A DNA stretch of 64,000 nt from Bin5 sp034428435 (GCA_034428435.1 DAOUHY010000453.1:29517-93516); one strand, 5' to 3'. Positions 37,215 to 46,108 are shown, counted from the stretch's first letter. The notes: generated by a model not told the origin, from the sequence alone. Program-made: numbers and translations.

Positions 37215-38027
37215 TTGCGCCACGACAAGAAAATCCCGAACGCGCGGGAGACCGAATCCGAGAATTCGGCCGTGAGTGACCGCGTCGCGTCTCTTGCGTC
37301 TGAGAGTGACCTATCGTTTGTGAAACATTTGCCGTCCCGGCCAACGATGGAACGGGTGCATGAAACGCCAATCCGCGGCGCCAATGGAATGGCGGCCTCG
37401 GTCCCGACCGGCGGCGTCATGTCGGAAGGTGACGGGCATGTTTCGCCAGATGAGGAGCGGCGCGACGATGATGATCCGGGGCTGAAGTCTCTGCTGCGGG
37501 AGACGTTGGAGACGGTGGTTCTTGCGATCCTCATTTTCCTTGTGATCCGCAGCCTTGTGCAGAACTACCGGATCGAAGGCCAGTCGATGGAGCCGAACTT
37601 CCAACACGGCCAGTATCTGCTTGTAAACAAGCTGGCCTACCGATTGGGGGAGTACCGGCGGGGAGACGTTATTGTCTTCCACTACCCCAACAACCCGTCA
37701 CAGGACTACATAAAGCGGGTTATCGGGCTGCCGGGTGACACGGTTGAGTTTCGAGACGGCGTCCTCCTGGTCAATGACGTGACAGTAGAAGAGCCGTACG
37801 ATCAGATACCGATTGCGAGGAACATTGCGGCGCAGACCGTTGCGCCAGGATTCCTGTATGTGTTGGGTGACAACCGTCCGGCGTCGTCTGATACGCGCAC
37901 GTGGGGCCAGCTGTCGCAGGAGTTTGTCATCGGCAAAGCATGGTTAGCCATTTGGCCGGTTGACAGAGCTGGTTTGGTTGAGCACCCGGCCATTGAACTA
38001 GAGCCGGCATTCGAACTAGCACCATAG
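37215..38027 (+). CDS. lepB: Signal peptidase I
   Basis: Membrane serine protease that removes signal peptides from exported proteins. With the TTG at 37215 as start it has 270 residues. A long charged N-terminus precedes one membrane helix at about 96-112 (VVLAILIFLVIRSLV), Ser124 (EGQSMEPNF), the GDVIVFHYP box, Lys167 (YIKRVIGLPGD) and LGDNRPASSDTRTWG. Serine and lysine form the catalytic dyad. The start is uncertain: ATGs at 37347 and 37419 lie downstream, none with a convincing ribosome binding site, so the charged N-terminus may be shorter. Confidence 0.92.
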   Translation: MRHDKKIPNARETESENSAVSDRVASLASESDLSFVKHLPSRPTMERVHETPIRGANGMAASVPTGGVMSEGDGHVSPDEERRDDDDPGLKSLLRETLETVVLAILIFLVIRSLVQNYRIEGQSMEPNFQHGQYLLVNKLAYRLGEYRRGDVIVFHYPNNPSQDYIKRVIGLPGDTVEFRDGVLLVNDVTVEEPYDQIPIARNIAAQTVAPGFLYVLGDNRPASSDTRTWGQLSQEFVIGKAWLAIWPVDRAGLVEHPAIELEPAFELAP

Positions 38028-38161
38028 CTATTTCTGTATATGGCTGAAGAGCGTAGATCAGCTTCGTTATGCGCGGCGATGCCCGGTTGGTCAGGTGGAG
38101 AAGCAGTACTGCTAGGGCAGCAGAAGACGGGAAGATCTGAGGACGAACCGGGAGAAATGGC

Positions 38162-38440
38162 ATGACAAACGTCAGAGTAAGAGATTTCCTAATTCTAATC
38201 GGTCATACGTGGATGTGCCTGGATTGCCGGAGCAAGCTTCTTGAGAATCCTGAGGCGACACTCGTCGGCCACAAGTTGAGCGAATTCGAACGAGAGTGTT
38301 TGTTGAAGCTTACCGATAGCTCCTATCGCACAATGATGGATCTAGAGGCAGCAACCGGACTCACTGCTGAGGAAGTTTCGCTCGCAATCGATCATCCTCG
38401 CTCCCGTCTGCGTCATCTGGGAACTCGCGTGCGAGGGTAA
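38162..38440 (+). CDS. Small protein resembling NHLP/LigA-type leader or small-subunit proteins
   Basis: 92 residues from ATG 38162, with GGGAG 7 bases upstream. The segment LLENPEATLVGHKLSEFE at about 26-43 resembles the pattern of NHLP-clan (Os1348-like) RiPP precursors and LigA-type proteins, where a DPxxxL..Y.L..EE motif occurs. A CxxC pair (TWMCLDC, about 16-22) precedes it. No RiPP modification enzyme is seen nearby, so the resemblance is tentative. The region reads less GC-rich than its neighbours. Confidence 0.5.
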   Translation: MTNVRVRDFLILIGHTWMCLDCRSKLLENPEATLVGHKLSEFERECLLKLTDSSYRTMMDLEAATGLTAEEVSLAIDHPRSRLRHLGTRVRG

Positions 38441-38486
38441 GCGCGGAGCGGACCCTGGCGCGCGGCTGTCGGTGAATTAGCAACCC

Positions 38487-38897
38487 GTGGACATTCCAGC
38501 GCTGTTCGACCGATACGAGTGGGGATTCGAGACGGTCGAGGCCGGTATCTGGCGCAGCACGTTTGCAGACGAACAGGACGAGGAGTTTGACCTCTATGTG
38601 GCCGCGGGAGAGGAATGGGTGCACTTTGCCGTTACCCCTCTCACTCCAGTTCCGGCGCCGGAGTGCAGAGAGAAGTTGTCGTCTCTGTTGCTGAGCCTGA
38701 ATCAGTCGGTACGTCTGGTCCGGTTCGCCACGGATGGGGACGGCGACGTATCTCTTCTTGCCGACTTGCCCAAAGCAGATCTTTCCTTCACCCTCTTTGC
38801 GGCGACGATGGATGCCCTAATCCACTATACAAGGGAACTGGCCGCCCCGCTCGGCAGGACCGCGACGGATCCCCGCTTCGAAATGTCGTTCCCCTAG
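38487..38897 (+). CDS. YbjN-like small protein
   Basis: 136 residues with a GTG start at 38487. The alternating beta and helix pattern (WRSTFADEQDEEFDLYVA, LLLSLNQSVRLVRFATDGDG, LFAATMDALIHYTREL) recalls YbjN / type III secretion chaperone-like folds, with a DGDGD turn. No catalytic motif is visible. It precedes the FAM151-like gene by 30 bp and is probably co-transcribed with it. Family assignment is tentative. Confidence 0.6.
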   Translation: MDIPALFDRYEWGFETVEAGIWRSTFADEQDEEFDLYVAAGEEWVHFAVTPLTPVPAPECREKLSSLLLSLNQSVRLVRFATDGDGDVSLLADLPKADLSFTLFAATMDALIHYTRELAAPLGRTATDPRFEMSFP

Positions 38898-38927
38898 CCC
38901 AAGAATTCACCGAAATAGGAGACCACA

Positions 38928-39677
38928 ATGGCCAATGCGCTGGCAGCCCGGTGGCTGCCGATATTGGAGGCGCTGGGCGTCAGACGGCCGGGAGACGTTG
39001 GCTGGATTCACGGCGCGAATGGATCGCAGGCCCTATTGGGTGCGCTGTCCGATCCGAAGGTACAGTTCATTGAAGGGGATATTTCCCTGGTTGGCGGTGA
39101 GATCATCATGGCGCATCCGCCGGTAGTGGAGAGCGATCTGCGCTTTGAGAGGTGGCTGGACCTGACTGTTGCCGCGGGGAAGGGCGCGAAACTTGACTTC
39201 AAGTCGCCGGAAGCGGTTGTCCCCTGTCTTACCTACGCAGCGGAGAAGGCTGCCGGCAAGATACCTCTGTGCGCCAATGCCGATATCTTAGCCGGCCCAG
39301 GTGGAGACGAGGCACTGTTCAGACCAGACGAATTTGTAAGCCTATGCACGAGTCTCTTGCCCCAGGCCTTCCTTTCGCTCGGCTGGACTGTGGAAGAAGG
39401 CGATCCTGGCTATACGTGTGCGATGCTCGACGAGATGCTTGAGTTTCTGGCGGACGTCGACGCGGAGGTCACTTTGTGCTTTTATGCCGGTTACCTACGA
39501 GAAGCCTGGCCGATAGTGGCGGAGATTTTGGCGGAGACCGATTACACTCTCACCATCTGGGGCAGGATCAGTGACAGGTCGCTTGCGTCGTGGACTCGGG
39601 ACAACACTCCTGCGGAGCGTTGCTTCTATGACATGCAGTGGCGGGACGGTACACAGATTCACCTGGCCGATTCCTGA
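38928..39677 (+). CDS. FAM151/menorin-like protein (DUF2181)
   Basis: 249 residues. The start WIHGANGSQALLGAL (about 26-40) followed by FIEGDISLVGGEIIMAHPP (about 47-65) matches the FAM151 TIM-barrel pattern, a relative of glycerophosphodiester phosphodiesterases; HPP and EGD provide putative acidic/His ligands. Length is near the domain size, and no signal peptide is visible. Bacterial members have no established function, so the call rests on the motif. It converges on a sulfatase gene 38 bp away. Confidence 0.65.
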   Translation: MANALAARWLPILEALGVRRPGDVGWIHGANGSQALLGALSDPKVQFIEGDISLVGGEIIMAHPPVVESDLRFERWLDLTVAAGKGAKLDFKSPEAVVPCLTYAAEKAAGKIPLCANADILAGPGGDEALFRPDEFVSLCTSLLPQAFLSLGWTVEEGDPGYTCAMLDEMLEFLADVDAEVTLCFYAGYLREAWPIVAEILAETDYTLTIWGRISDRSLASWTRDNTPAERCFYDMQWRDGTQIHLADS

Positions 39678-39714
39678 ACCGACTCACGCGGACTGCACAT
39701 ATAAGGCGCCGGCT

Positions 39715-41343
39715 TCAACCACTGAGAGGCCATGGTAGCACGCCCACGCGTTCGGCCCAGTCGCGATACAGGCCTGCGAACTCCTCAACTTTGGGCCGAT
39801 TCCGGTCGCTCAGATCGTTAAGTTCGGTCCGGTCCTCCTGCATGTCGTAAAGCTCCCAACTGTCCCCGTGTTTGCTGACCAGCTTCCACTGCCCCAAGCG
39901 GACGGCTCGGTTTCCTTCGTGTTCCCAGAAGATGTGGCTTTGCCGAGTCCATTTGCCGCCTCTCAGCAACGGCAGAAAGCTCTCTCCTTCCAGAGGCTGT
40001 AACGGCTGCCCGTTGTACTCGGCAGGGTGGGGAATGCCGGCGGTGTCAAGGAAAGTCGGCAGAATATCAATGATGTGACAGGCCTCGTGCACGACCTGAT
40101 TGGGTTGAATCTCTGAGGGCCAGTAGGCGATGAGGGGCGTGGAGATGCCGCCCTCGTGAACCCAGTGCTTATAGAGGCGGAATGGGGCATTGGAAGCGTT
40201 GGCCCACGGTAGATCGTAGCTCATAAATGTGTGGGGACCTCCGGGACGAATGCCGGGGTCGTTGCCCACTCGCATCGGTCTGCCATCGGGTGTCCAGTCG
40301 ATGTAACGGTCGACCCAACCGTTTTCGGCGAGGAATTCAGCGCAGCCGCCATTATCGGACAAGAAGAGGACGAGCGTGTTGTCGTCGAGCTGCGAATCCC
40401 TTAACGCGTCCAGGATTCGTCCGATTCCCTGATCCATGCGGTCTATCTGCGCGGCGTAGACTGCCATGCGCATGTCTTCCCAGTCGCGATTGCGGGCGTC
40501 CTCCCAAGGGGGCGCGGATTCGTCGCGCGGCGAGATATCCCAGCGGCTGTCCAGCAGCCCCATTCCTTTGAGCTCCTCGTGCCGCGCGGTGCGCAGCGCG
40601 TCCCACCCTCCTTTGCGATAGATTCCTTCGTACTTGGCGATGTCCTCCGGCAATGCGTGGAGGGGCCAGTGGGGGGCAGTGTAGGCTACGTAGAGGAAGA
40701 AAGGATCGTCGGACTGGGAGGCCTCTTCGATCATCTTGGCGGCCCGATCGCTGATGGCATCGGTGTAATAGTAGGTGTCGGATGCGGCGTGATGGTCTTC
40801 CTTCCCAGTTCTCCGACTCCCGGCCTCCTCTCCGGACGAGACGAAGGAATCGTCCTCCATCAATGAATATGGCGAGAAGAAGCTGCCGGCTCCGTCCAGT
40901 GTGCCGTAGTAACGGTCGAATCCTCTTTGACGAGGTGTAGGATGCCCCTCTTCGCCAGGCCGCCAGGTTTGGGGCCGGGTAGGGTCGTAGGCGCCGCCGA
41001 CGTGCCACTTTCCGGACATGAAAGTGCGGTAGCCGCCGATCTTGAGCGCTTCTGCGATGGTCACAACATCTTCGCGCAGATATCCCTGGTATGCGGGCGA
41101 ACCGGAGTTCTCCATCATGTGGCCGATGCCTGCCTGATGTGGATAGGCGCCGGTGAGCATGCAGGCGCGGGTCGGGCAGCAACGGGCATAGTTATACATC
41201 TGGGAAAACCGCATCCCGCCGCGGGCCAGACTGTCCAGATTAGGTGTCCGGATCTCCGAACCATAACAGCCTATATCGGAGAAGCCCATGTCGTCCACGA
41301 GTATGAGGACAAAGTTCGGGCGCGTCGTGGTGGCATCAGTCAT
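39715..41343 (-). CDS. Sulfatase (arylsulfatase family, formylglycine type)
   Basis: 542 residues from ATG 41343, with GGAG about 6 bases upstream. The start LVDDMGFSDIGCYG (about 15-28) supplies metal-binding aspartates. The sulfatase signature is Cys55-x-Pro57-x-Arg59 (CCPTRACMLTG), with Cys55 the residue converted to formylglycine. HPxWPLHALP-type and LSDNGG motifs follow (about 230 and 334). It removes sulfate from an organic ester. No signal peptide and no formylglycine-generating enzyme are seen in the window. It follows an aminotransferase gene on the same strand. Confidence 0.92.
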   Translation of the reverse strand: MTDATTTRPNFVLILVDDMGFSDIGCYGSEIRTPNLDSLARGGMRFSQMYNYARCCPTRACMLTGAYPHQAGIGHMMENSGSPAYQGYLREDVVTIAEALKIGGYRTFMSGKWHVGGAYDPTRPQTWRPGEEGHPTPRQRGFDRYYGTLDGAGSFFSPYSLMEDDSFVSSGEEAGSRRTGKEDHHAASDTYYYTDAISDRAAKMIEEASQSDDPFFLYVAYTAPHWPLHALPEDIAKYEGIYRKGGWDALRTARHEELKGMGLLDSRWDISPRDESAPPWEDARNRDWEDMRMAVYAAQIDRMDQGIGRILDALRDSQLDDNTLVLFLSDNGGCAEFLAENGWVDRYIDWTPDGRPMRVGNDPGIRPGGPHTFMSYDLPWANASNAPFRLYKHWVHEGGISTPLIAYWPSEIQPNQVVHEACHIIDILPTFLDTAGIPHPAEYNGQPLQPLEGESFLPLLRGGKWTRQSHIFWEHEGNRAVRLGQWKLVSKHGDSWELYDMQEDRTELNDLSDRNRPKVEEFAGLYRDWAERVGVLPWPLSG

Positions 41344-41455
41344 CTGAATCTCCATGTAGCGGGATTGTTTTGGGAAGGAAACCGAGTTAACGGGACGATT
41401 TGCAGGCCTGGACTTCGCGCCGGGTCGATACGATCACCGTTCAGGAAGTACTGCC

Positions 41456-42841
41456 TCAGTCCAGAGCCAGGTGAGGCGTTTGCTCCTGCACGTATGGCTT
41501 GACGACCTCAAGGCTCCGGCTCATCACGTCGACGGCTACATCGATTTCCTTTTCCGACATCGGGGTGGAGATGGCGTACTGACACCTGGGCGCGCTAAAG
41601 ATACCGCGGTTCATCATTTCCAGATGCAGCAGTTTGGGGAGGTCGAGGGCCTTTTCCTGGGCAGCTACGGCATCGCGTGCGTTGGTTAGCTTTTGGGGGC
41701 TCCAGAGGATGCGGATGATGGAGCCTGAGCCAACGGCACGGATTCCCACTCCAGCGGTTTGAAATGCGGAGTTTAGTCCATTTCTCAGCCGCTGGCCCAA
41801 CTCGTTGATTCTCTCCACCTGTTCAGCTCCGAACTCCTTCATGGTTGCCAAGCCTGCGGCCATGGTAATGTTGTTGCCGTTGAAGGTGCCGTTGTGCGGG
41901 ATGGTCATGGGGTGAGTCGGGTCGAAGGGAGCCATAATCTCTTTGCGCCCACCGAACGCGGCAAGAGGAAGGCCGCCGCCGATAAACTTCGCGACCGAGG
42001 TGAGGTCAGGCGTCACCCCGATCCCGGCCTGAAACCCGCCGACATCCTGGCGAAAGGTCATGATCTCGTCAAAGATCAGGAGCACGTCAAATTCGTCAGC
42101 CAGCTGTCTGACTCCTTGAAGGTACCCTGGCTCGGGTTCTATGCCGCCACCTGCCCCGAGAGCGGGTTCCATGATGATGGCGGCGATTTCGCCGCTGCGG
42201 GCCTGCAGAAAGTCACGTATTGCATCGAGGTCATTGAAGGGCGCCACCAGCATTCCTTCCAGGGCTGCTTCAGGGACGCCTCGGCTGGAGAGCCGAGGAC
42301 GGGGGAGGCCTTCTTCGTTGGAATCCGGCTGAATGTTTACCTGCACGTAGTCGTGGGAGCCGTGATACCCGCCGTCCATCTTGATGATGATGTCTTTGCC
42401 GGTGAAGGCCCTCGCCGCGCGCATCGCCAAGAGGGTCGCCTCCGTTCCGGAGTTGCAGTAGCGAACGCTGTCAAAGCTGGGGACGCGGTTGCAGAGCATC
42501 TCGGCGTGTTCGACAGTTACTTCAGCGGCGGAACCGAGAACGGTGCCGCGGGCTGCCTGTTCCTGGATGGCGCTGACGGTGGGTGGATGGGCGTGACCGT
42601 GGATCAGGGAGGTGTAATTGTTGAGAAAGTCGATGTACTGGTTTTCGTCATAGTCGTAGAGGAAGCAGCCTTCCCCGCGAGTCATGTAGGCAGGATAGGG
42701 GGTGTAGAAGGACGCCGCCCTGGTGTCGCCGCCCGGCATAGACTCTTTGGCGCGCGTGTTCCACTCGCCGGATCCAGACGTGCGCTGGCGAAAGGTCTCG
42801 ATGATCAGGTTGGCGGCGTCCTGGCTTGGTTTGGTGTTCAC
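41456..42841 (-). CDS. Class III aminotransferase, glutamate-1-semialdehyde aminomutase-like
   Basis: 461 residues from a GTG at 42841, chosen because GGAGG lies just upstream; a longer frame to 42970 exists. The fold type I signature is present: YCNSGTEATLLAMR, DEIMTFR (the Asp that contacts pyridoxal phosphate) and Lys285 (TSVAKFIGGGLPLAAFGG), the Schiff-base lysine. The GGRKEIM segment fits the GSA aminomutase subgroup. The true substrate is unknown; haem synthesis is possible but there are no hem genes around it. Sulfatase follows 112 bp later. Confidence 0.88.
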   Translation of the reverse strand: MNTKPSQDAANLIIETFRQRTSGSGEWNTRAKESMPGGDTRAASFYTPYPAYMTRGEGCFLYDYDENQYIDFLNNYTSLIHGHAHPPTVSAIQEQAARGTVLGSAAEVTVEHAEMLCNRVPSFDSVRYCNSGTEATLLAMRAARAFTGKDIIIKMDGGYHGSHDYVQVNIQPDSNEEGLPRPRLSSRGVPEAALEGMLVAPFNDLDAIRDFLQARSGEIAAIIMEPALGAGGGIEPEPGYLQGVRQLADEFDVLLIFDEIMTFRQDVGGFQAGIGVTPDLTSVAKFIGGGLPLAAFGGRKEIMAPFDPTHPMTIPHNGTFNGNNITMAAGLATMKEFGAEQVERINELGQRLRNGLNSAFQTAGVGIRAVGSGSIIRILWSPQKLTNARDAVAAQEKALDLPKLLHLEMMNRGIFSAPRCQYAISTPMSEKEIDVAVDVMSRSLEVVKPYVQEQTPHLALD

Positions 42842-43050
42842 GGCAGACCTCCATGGTGGCTTTTCATCGGCGCTGATAGTCGACGGCTGCAAAATTGGCA
42901 GGTTGGCAATGTCTGCCGTTTCTTTCGAGAGAGGACGAGGTGTGATCAGGGTACAGGATGGGGCAAGCAACAGGTAAGGATTCGAAGATTCACTCTTTCA
43001 CTCGTGGGATTGTAGCATACAGCTTTTGTGGCAACAACGGACTCATCTGC

Positions 43051-43515
43051 GGGTGCATCCCAGATTTGGGGTGGGAACAGTCTGGCAGGGAATCCATGGC
43101 GGCGGCTGACGTTGTTTACCGTCTTTGGGCGAGACGCAGTGCAGGCGCCTGGCCTGGCCGTACGGTGGAATCCGTCGGTTGGGGCGGGTGCGAGGGCACG
43201 CGCCTAGACGGCACCTACGAGGATCTGATGGGACTGGTGGGACGTGGTTTGGGGACACTCCTTCGATTAGAGACCTGTTACAAAATCGACACCAGGTCGA
43301 CCAGGGATGTTGTAGGAGAGGGGGCGTTGCGGGGGCGGAGCCCCCGCACAAGGGAGGGCCGAATAGGCCCGACCGCCCAGAACTGCAGTGGTCAGTAGCC
43401 GGTAGTCAGTGGTCAGAGACGGCGCATCTCCTGCCTCTGGGCTTCAGACGGTCGGGACATGGCTCTGTTGCGACTCGAGGCATAGGAAAGTTTGCCCCAG
43501 CATTGGGATACACCC
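43051..43515 (+). mobile_element. MITE-like non-autonomous element, copy 4 (core 43326-43388)
   Basis: A 465 bp element matching the one at 31964 throughout. The left end GGGTGCATCCCAGATTTGGG and the reverse complement of the right end, GGGTGTATCCCAATGCTGGG, form terminal inverted repeats. ATCTGC flanks both sides (43045-43050 and 43516-43521), a 6 bp direct duplication. The core keeps both perfect hairpins and is followed by GTCAGTGGTCAG-like repeats. No transposase is encoded. The gap 42842-43933 holds this element, a short repeat and the 5' region of the LysM gene. Confidence 0.85.
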
Positions 43516-43717
43516 ATCTGCCGGGTCGAGTTCCAGATTTGTTGGTAGAAGCAGTCTGAACCGGGACAGGGAGAACTGCCCCGGATGATCAGGAAACAGG
43601 CGAACAGTTGTAACCTCTTGGGAGGAGTTTTGCTCCAGAGGGGTGGGTGGAGTCCGGAAAGACAGCCGTAAGGGCAGATCCCACCTGAAGGGCGAAGTCC
43701 AAATTGGCAAAAAATGT

Positions 43718-43746
43718 GAGGGCACCCCACAAGGAGTGCCCCTACC
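43718..43746 (+). repeat. Short palindromic repeat, copy C
   Basis: GAGGGCACCCCACAAGGAG followed by TGCCCCTACC, closely matching the copy at 25832. Confidence 0.6.
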
Positions 43747-43933
43747 GTTGGTGGGAAGAGCGTGCTCGATTGCAGGAGGTCCGACCGGTACAGTCATAGG
43801 GAGGGAACAGAATAACGGAAGCGGCCGTCTTAGTTTGTGGTTGGAAAGCTCAGCGGCTTGGGTCGGAGGTCAGACGCAGGCGGCAAAGCAAGAAAGGTTT
43901 TCACGCAAACATTTACAGCAAGCGAGGTGGGGA

Positions 43934-45319
43934 ATGAGACGGCTAATAAAACCCTTGGTTCGAGGGACACTGGCTCTCATGTTTGCCGGTTCCGCAGCCA
44001 TAACAAGCTTCCGCGATGCGGCCGCCTATGCGGTGCACATCGTCCAACCGGGCGAGACCTTGAGCGAAATCGCCAAGCAGTACGGGACGACTGTAGCGAC
44101 CTTGAGGCAGCTCAACAGTTTACCGGACGCGAATTTTGTCTGGTATGGTCAACGTCTTGTAATCGACAGTAGCGGCTCAGTTGTCGTCGAGCCGCAGAGC
44201 GGCGACGCGTACCAGTTGTACAGGGTGCGGTCGGGCGACTCCCTTACCAAACTCGCAAGCCGCTACGGTCTCAGCGTGGCTCAGATCGCACAGATTAACG
44301 GTATTTCGCCCTTGCGCTGGTTGTACAATGGGCAGCAGTTGCGGTTGCCCCTTTCGCCAGGGACAGTGCAGGCCTCACAGGCTTGGACTCCGGCTTCTCA
44401 AGTTGGCGACGGAGACTTTCAGCGCTACACGGTACGGCCGGGCGACACCTTAACTCGGCTTGCCAGACAGCACGGAATCAGTCTTTCAAGGCTTATGTCC
44501 ATAAACGGATTGTCCCTGGCGAGGTGGCTCTACGTTGGACAGGTACTGCTCGTGCCAGAGGAGATCGAAGAGGCTGAACTGCAGCCTGCCCAGCTGGCCG
44601 CACCACCTGTGCCCGCTATACGGCCTGATCTGCCGGTTCCCGCCTTGCAGCCTGCTCCTCCAGTGACGGCGATGAAGCCTGGGCTGACTCTTCCTGCAAT
44701 GCATACGGTGCAGAACGGTGAAATGCTCAAAGACATTGCTGCGCAATATGGAGTTAACCACGCCGCGATTGCGAAGTTGAATAACTTGGCAAATCACAGT
44801 ATTCTAGAGGCCGGTCAGACATTGCGGATTCCGTCGGAGAGCGCTCTCGAACTTCTGGAAGTAGTGGAACACAGGCTTGACCAGTCCCGGTATCCTACGT
44901 TTACTGAGCGATGGGTCCAAGTTGACCTGAGCGAACAGATGGCAGTCGCCTACGAAGGCACAACGCCGGTCAAGGCGTTCATCGTCTCGACCGGAGTCGG
45001 GAATACGCCCACTGTCCAAGGAACGTTTCGCATTTGGGCAAAGATCGCCATGCAGGATATGCGGGGCGGGAGTCGAGCCGCAGGCACCTACTATCATCTG
45101 AGAGACGTTAAGAACGTACAGTACTTTCACAGGAGCTACGGTTTCCATGGCACGTACTGGCATGACAACTACGGTACACCCATGAGCCGAGGTTGCATCA
45201 ACATGACAAATGAGGATGCCAAGTGGCTCTTTGATTGGACGTCACCTACGGGCTACGACGATGACTGGTTGTTCAGCAACAATGCCAACCCCGGCACCCT
45301 GGTTATGGTCCATAAATAG
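43934..45319 (+). CDS. L,D-transpeptidase with four LysM domains
   Basis: 461 residues from ATG 43934 with AGGTGGGG upstream; the frame is open further 5', but those residues are encoded by repeat-rich DNA. An N-terminal hydrophobic segment (about 10-30) acts as signal or anchor. Four LysM units follow (starts near 35, 95, 160 and 258: YAVHIVQPGETL, LYRVRSGDSL, RYTVRPGDTL, MHTVQNGEML), separated by a Pro/Ala-rich linker. The YkuD catalytic domain ends with HGTYWHDNYG and SRGCINM, with the catalytic Cys. It cross-links peptidoglycan (3-3 bonds) or attaches proteins to it. Confidence 0.9.
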   Translation: MRRLIKPLVRGTLALMFAGSAAITSFRDAAAYAVHIVQPGETLSEIAKQYGTTVATLRQLNSLPDANFVWYGQRLVIDSSGSVVVEPQSGDAYQLYRVRSGDSLTKLASRYGLSVAQIAQINGISPLRWLYNGQQLRLPLSPGTVQASQAWTPASQVGDGDFQRYTVRPGDTLTRLARQHGISLSRLMSINGLSLARWLYVGQVLLVPEEIEEAELQPAQLAAPPVPAIRPDLPVPALQPAPPVTAMKPGLTLPAMHTVQNGEMLKDIAAQYGVNHAAIAKLNNLANHSILEAGQTLRIPSESALELLEVVEHRLDQSRYPTFTERWVQVDLSEQMAVAYEGTTPVKAFIVSTGVGNTPTVQGTFRIWAKIAMQDMRGGSRAAGTYYHLRDVKNVQYFHRSYGFHGTYWHDNYGTPMSRGCINMTNEDAKWLFDWTSPTGYDDDWLFSNNANPGTLVMVHK

Positions 45320-45334
45320 AAGCTGGGTAGCCAA

Positions 45335-46108
45335 ATGTTCCGCTACAGGAGTTTAAGCGCGATGGCCAGAAAAGTTTTTGTGTCGATGGCGATGGCCCTG
45401 TTCTTTGGACTGTTGTCCAACGGATGGGGCCATCCGAGTACGGCATTTGCTGCTGAAATGCTAGTACCGTTCCCACAGCCACTTATTTCTGAGGGAACGC
45501 AGGCAGGTCTGGACTTATTGCCGCCACTACCATTCATAGGCGCGACGATGGACCTTCCAAGCGTGCGGCAAGAGCAGGAGGAGTTACTTTCCGCCGTGAC
45601 CCGGACCCAGGTCGTGGATGAAACGGAATACGCGGTCTCCTGGACCGGCCTTACGACTCTTCATCTGGATGTCAGCCGGGCCCGTACCGAGGGCGAGAAG
45701 TGGATTGAGGTAAATCTGAGTGACCAGACGCTGTACGCCTGGGAAGGCGACCAGTTGGTAAACGAATTCCTGATTTCATCGGGGGTCCAGGCGTATCCTA
45801 CAGTGACAGGCGTGTTTCGGATGTGGGCGCGAACGCCTTCGCAGACGATGTCCGGCGGCGATCCAGATGCCGGCACCTACTACAATCTGCCGAACGTGCA
45901 GTGGGTGCAGTACTTTTATGCCGAATTCGCATTGCACGGGACGTACTGGCACAACAATTTCGGCACGCCAATGAGCCATGGCTGTGTTAATCTGACGATA
46001 GAGGATGCGGAGTGGCTCTTCAACTGGACATTCCCTGAATGGGACGGCTCAGGAGGATGGCTGCGCACGACTGAGAGCGATGCCACCCTGGTGTGGGTGC
46101 ACAGATAA
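45335..46108 (+). CDS. L,D-transpeptidase (YkuD domain)
   Basis: 257 residues, a tandem paralogue of the upstream protein but without LysM. A signal peptide is at about 10-40 (VSMAMALFFGLLSNGW..AFAAE). The YkuD domain starts near 118 with WIEVNLSDQTLYAWEG and contains HGTYWHNNFGTPMSHGCVN, with catalytic Cys. The stretch GTYYNLPNVQWVQYF parallels GTYYHLRDVKNVQYF of its neighbour. The stop overlaps the DUF3105 start (TAATG), so these genes are translationally coupled and probably act together at the cell wall. Confidence 0.9.
   Translation: MFRYRSLSAMARKVFVSMAMALFFGLLSNGWGHPSTAFAAEMLVPFPQPLISEGTQAGLDLLPPLPFIGATMDLPSVRQEQEELLSAVTRTQVVDETEYAVSWTGLTTLHLDVSRARTEGEKWIEVNLSDQTLYAWEGDQLVNEFLISSGVQAYPTVTGVFRMWARTPSQTMSGGDPDAGTYYNLPNVQWVQYFYAEFALHGTYWHNNFGTPMSHGCVNLTIEDAEWLFNWTFPEWDGSGGWLRTTESDATLVWVHR

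Noticed and set aside
43643..43933. Extended N-terminus for the LysM transpeptidase
   Set aside because: The extra 97 residues would be encoded by repeat DNA (43718-43746 and flanks) and lack homology; ATG 43934 has a good ribosome binding site and signal peptide.
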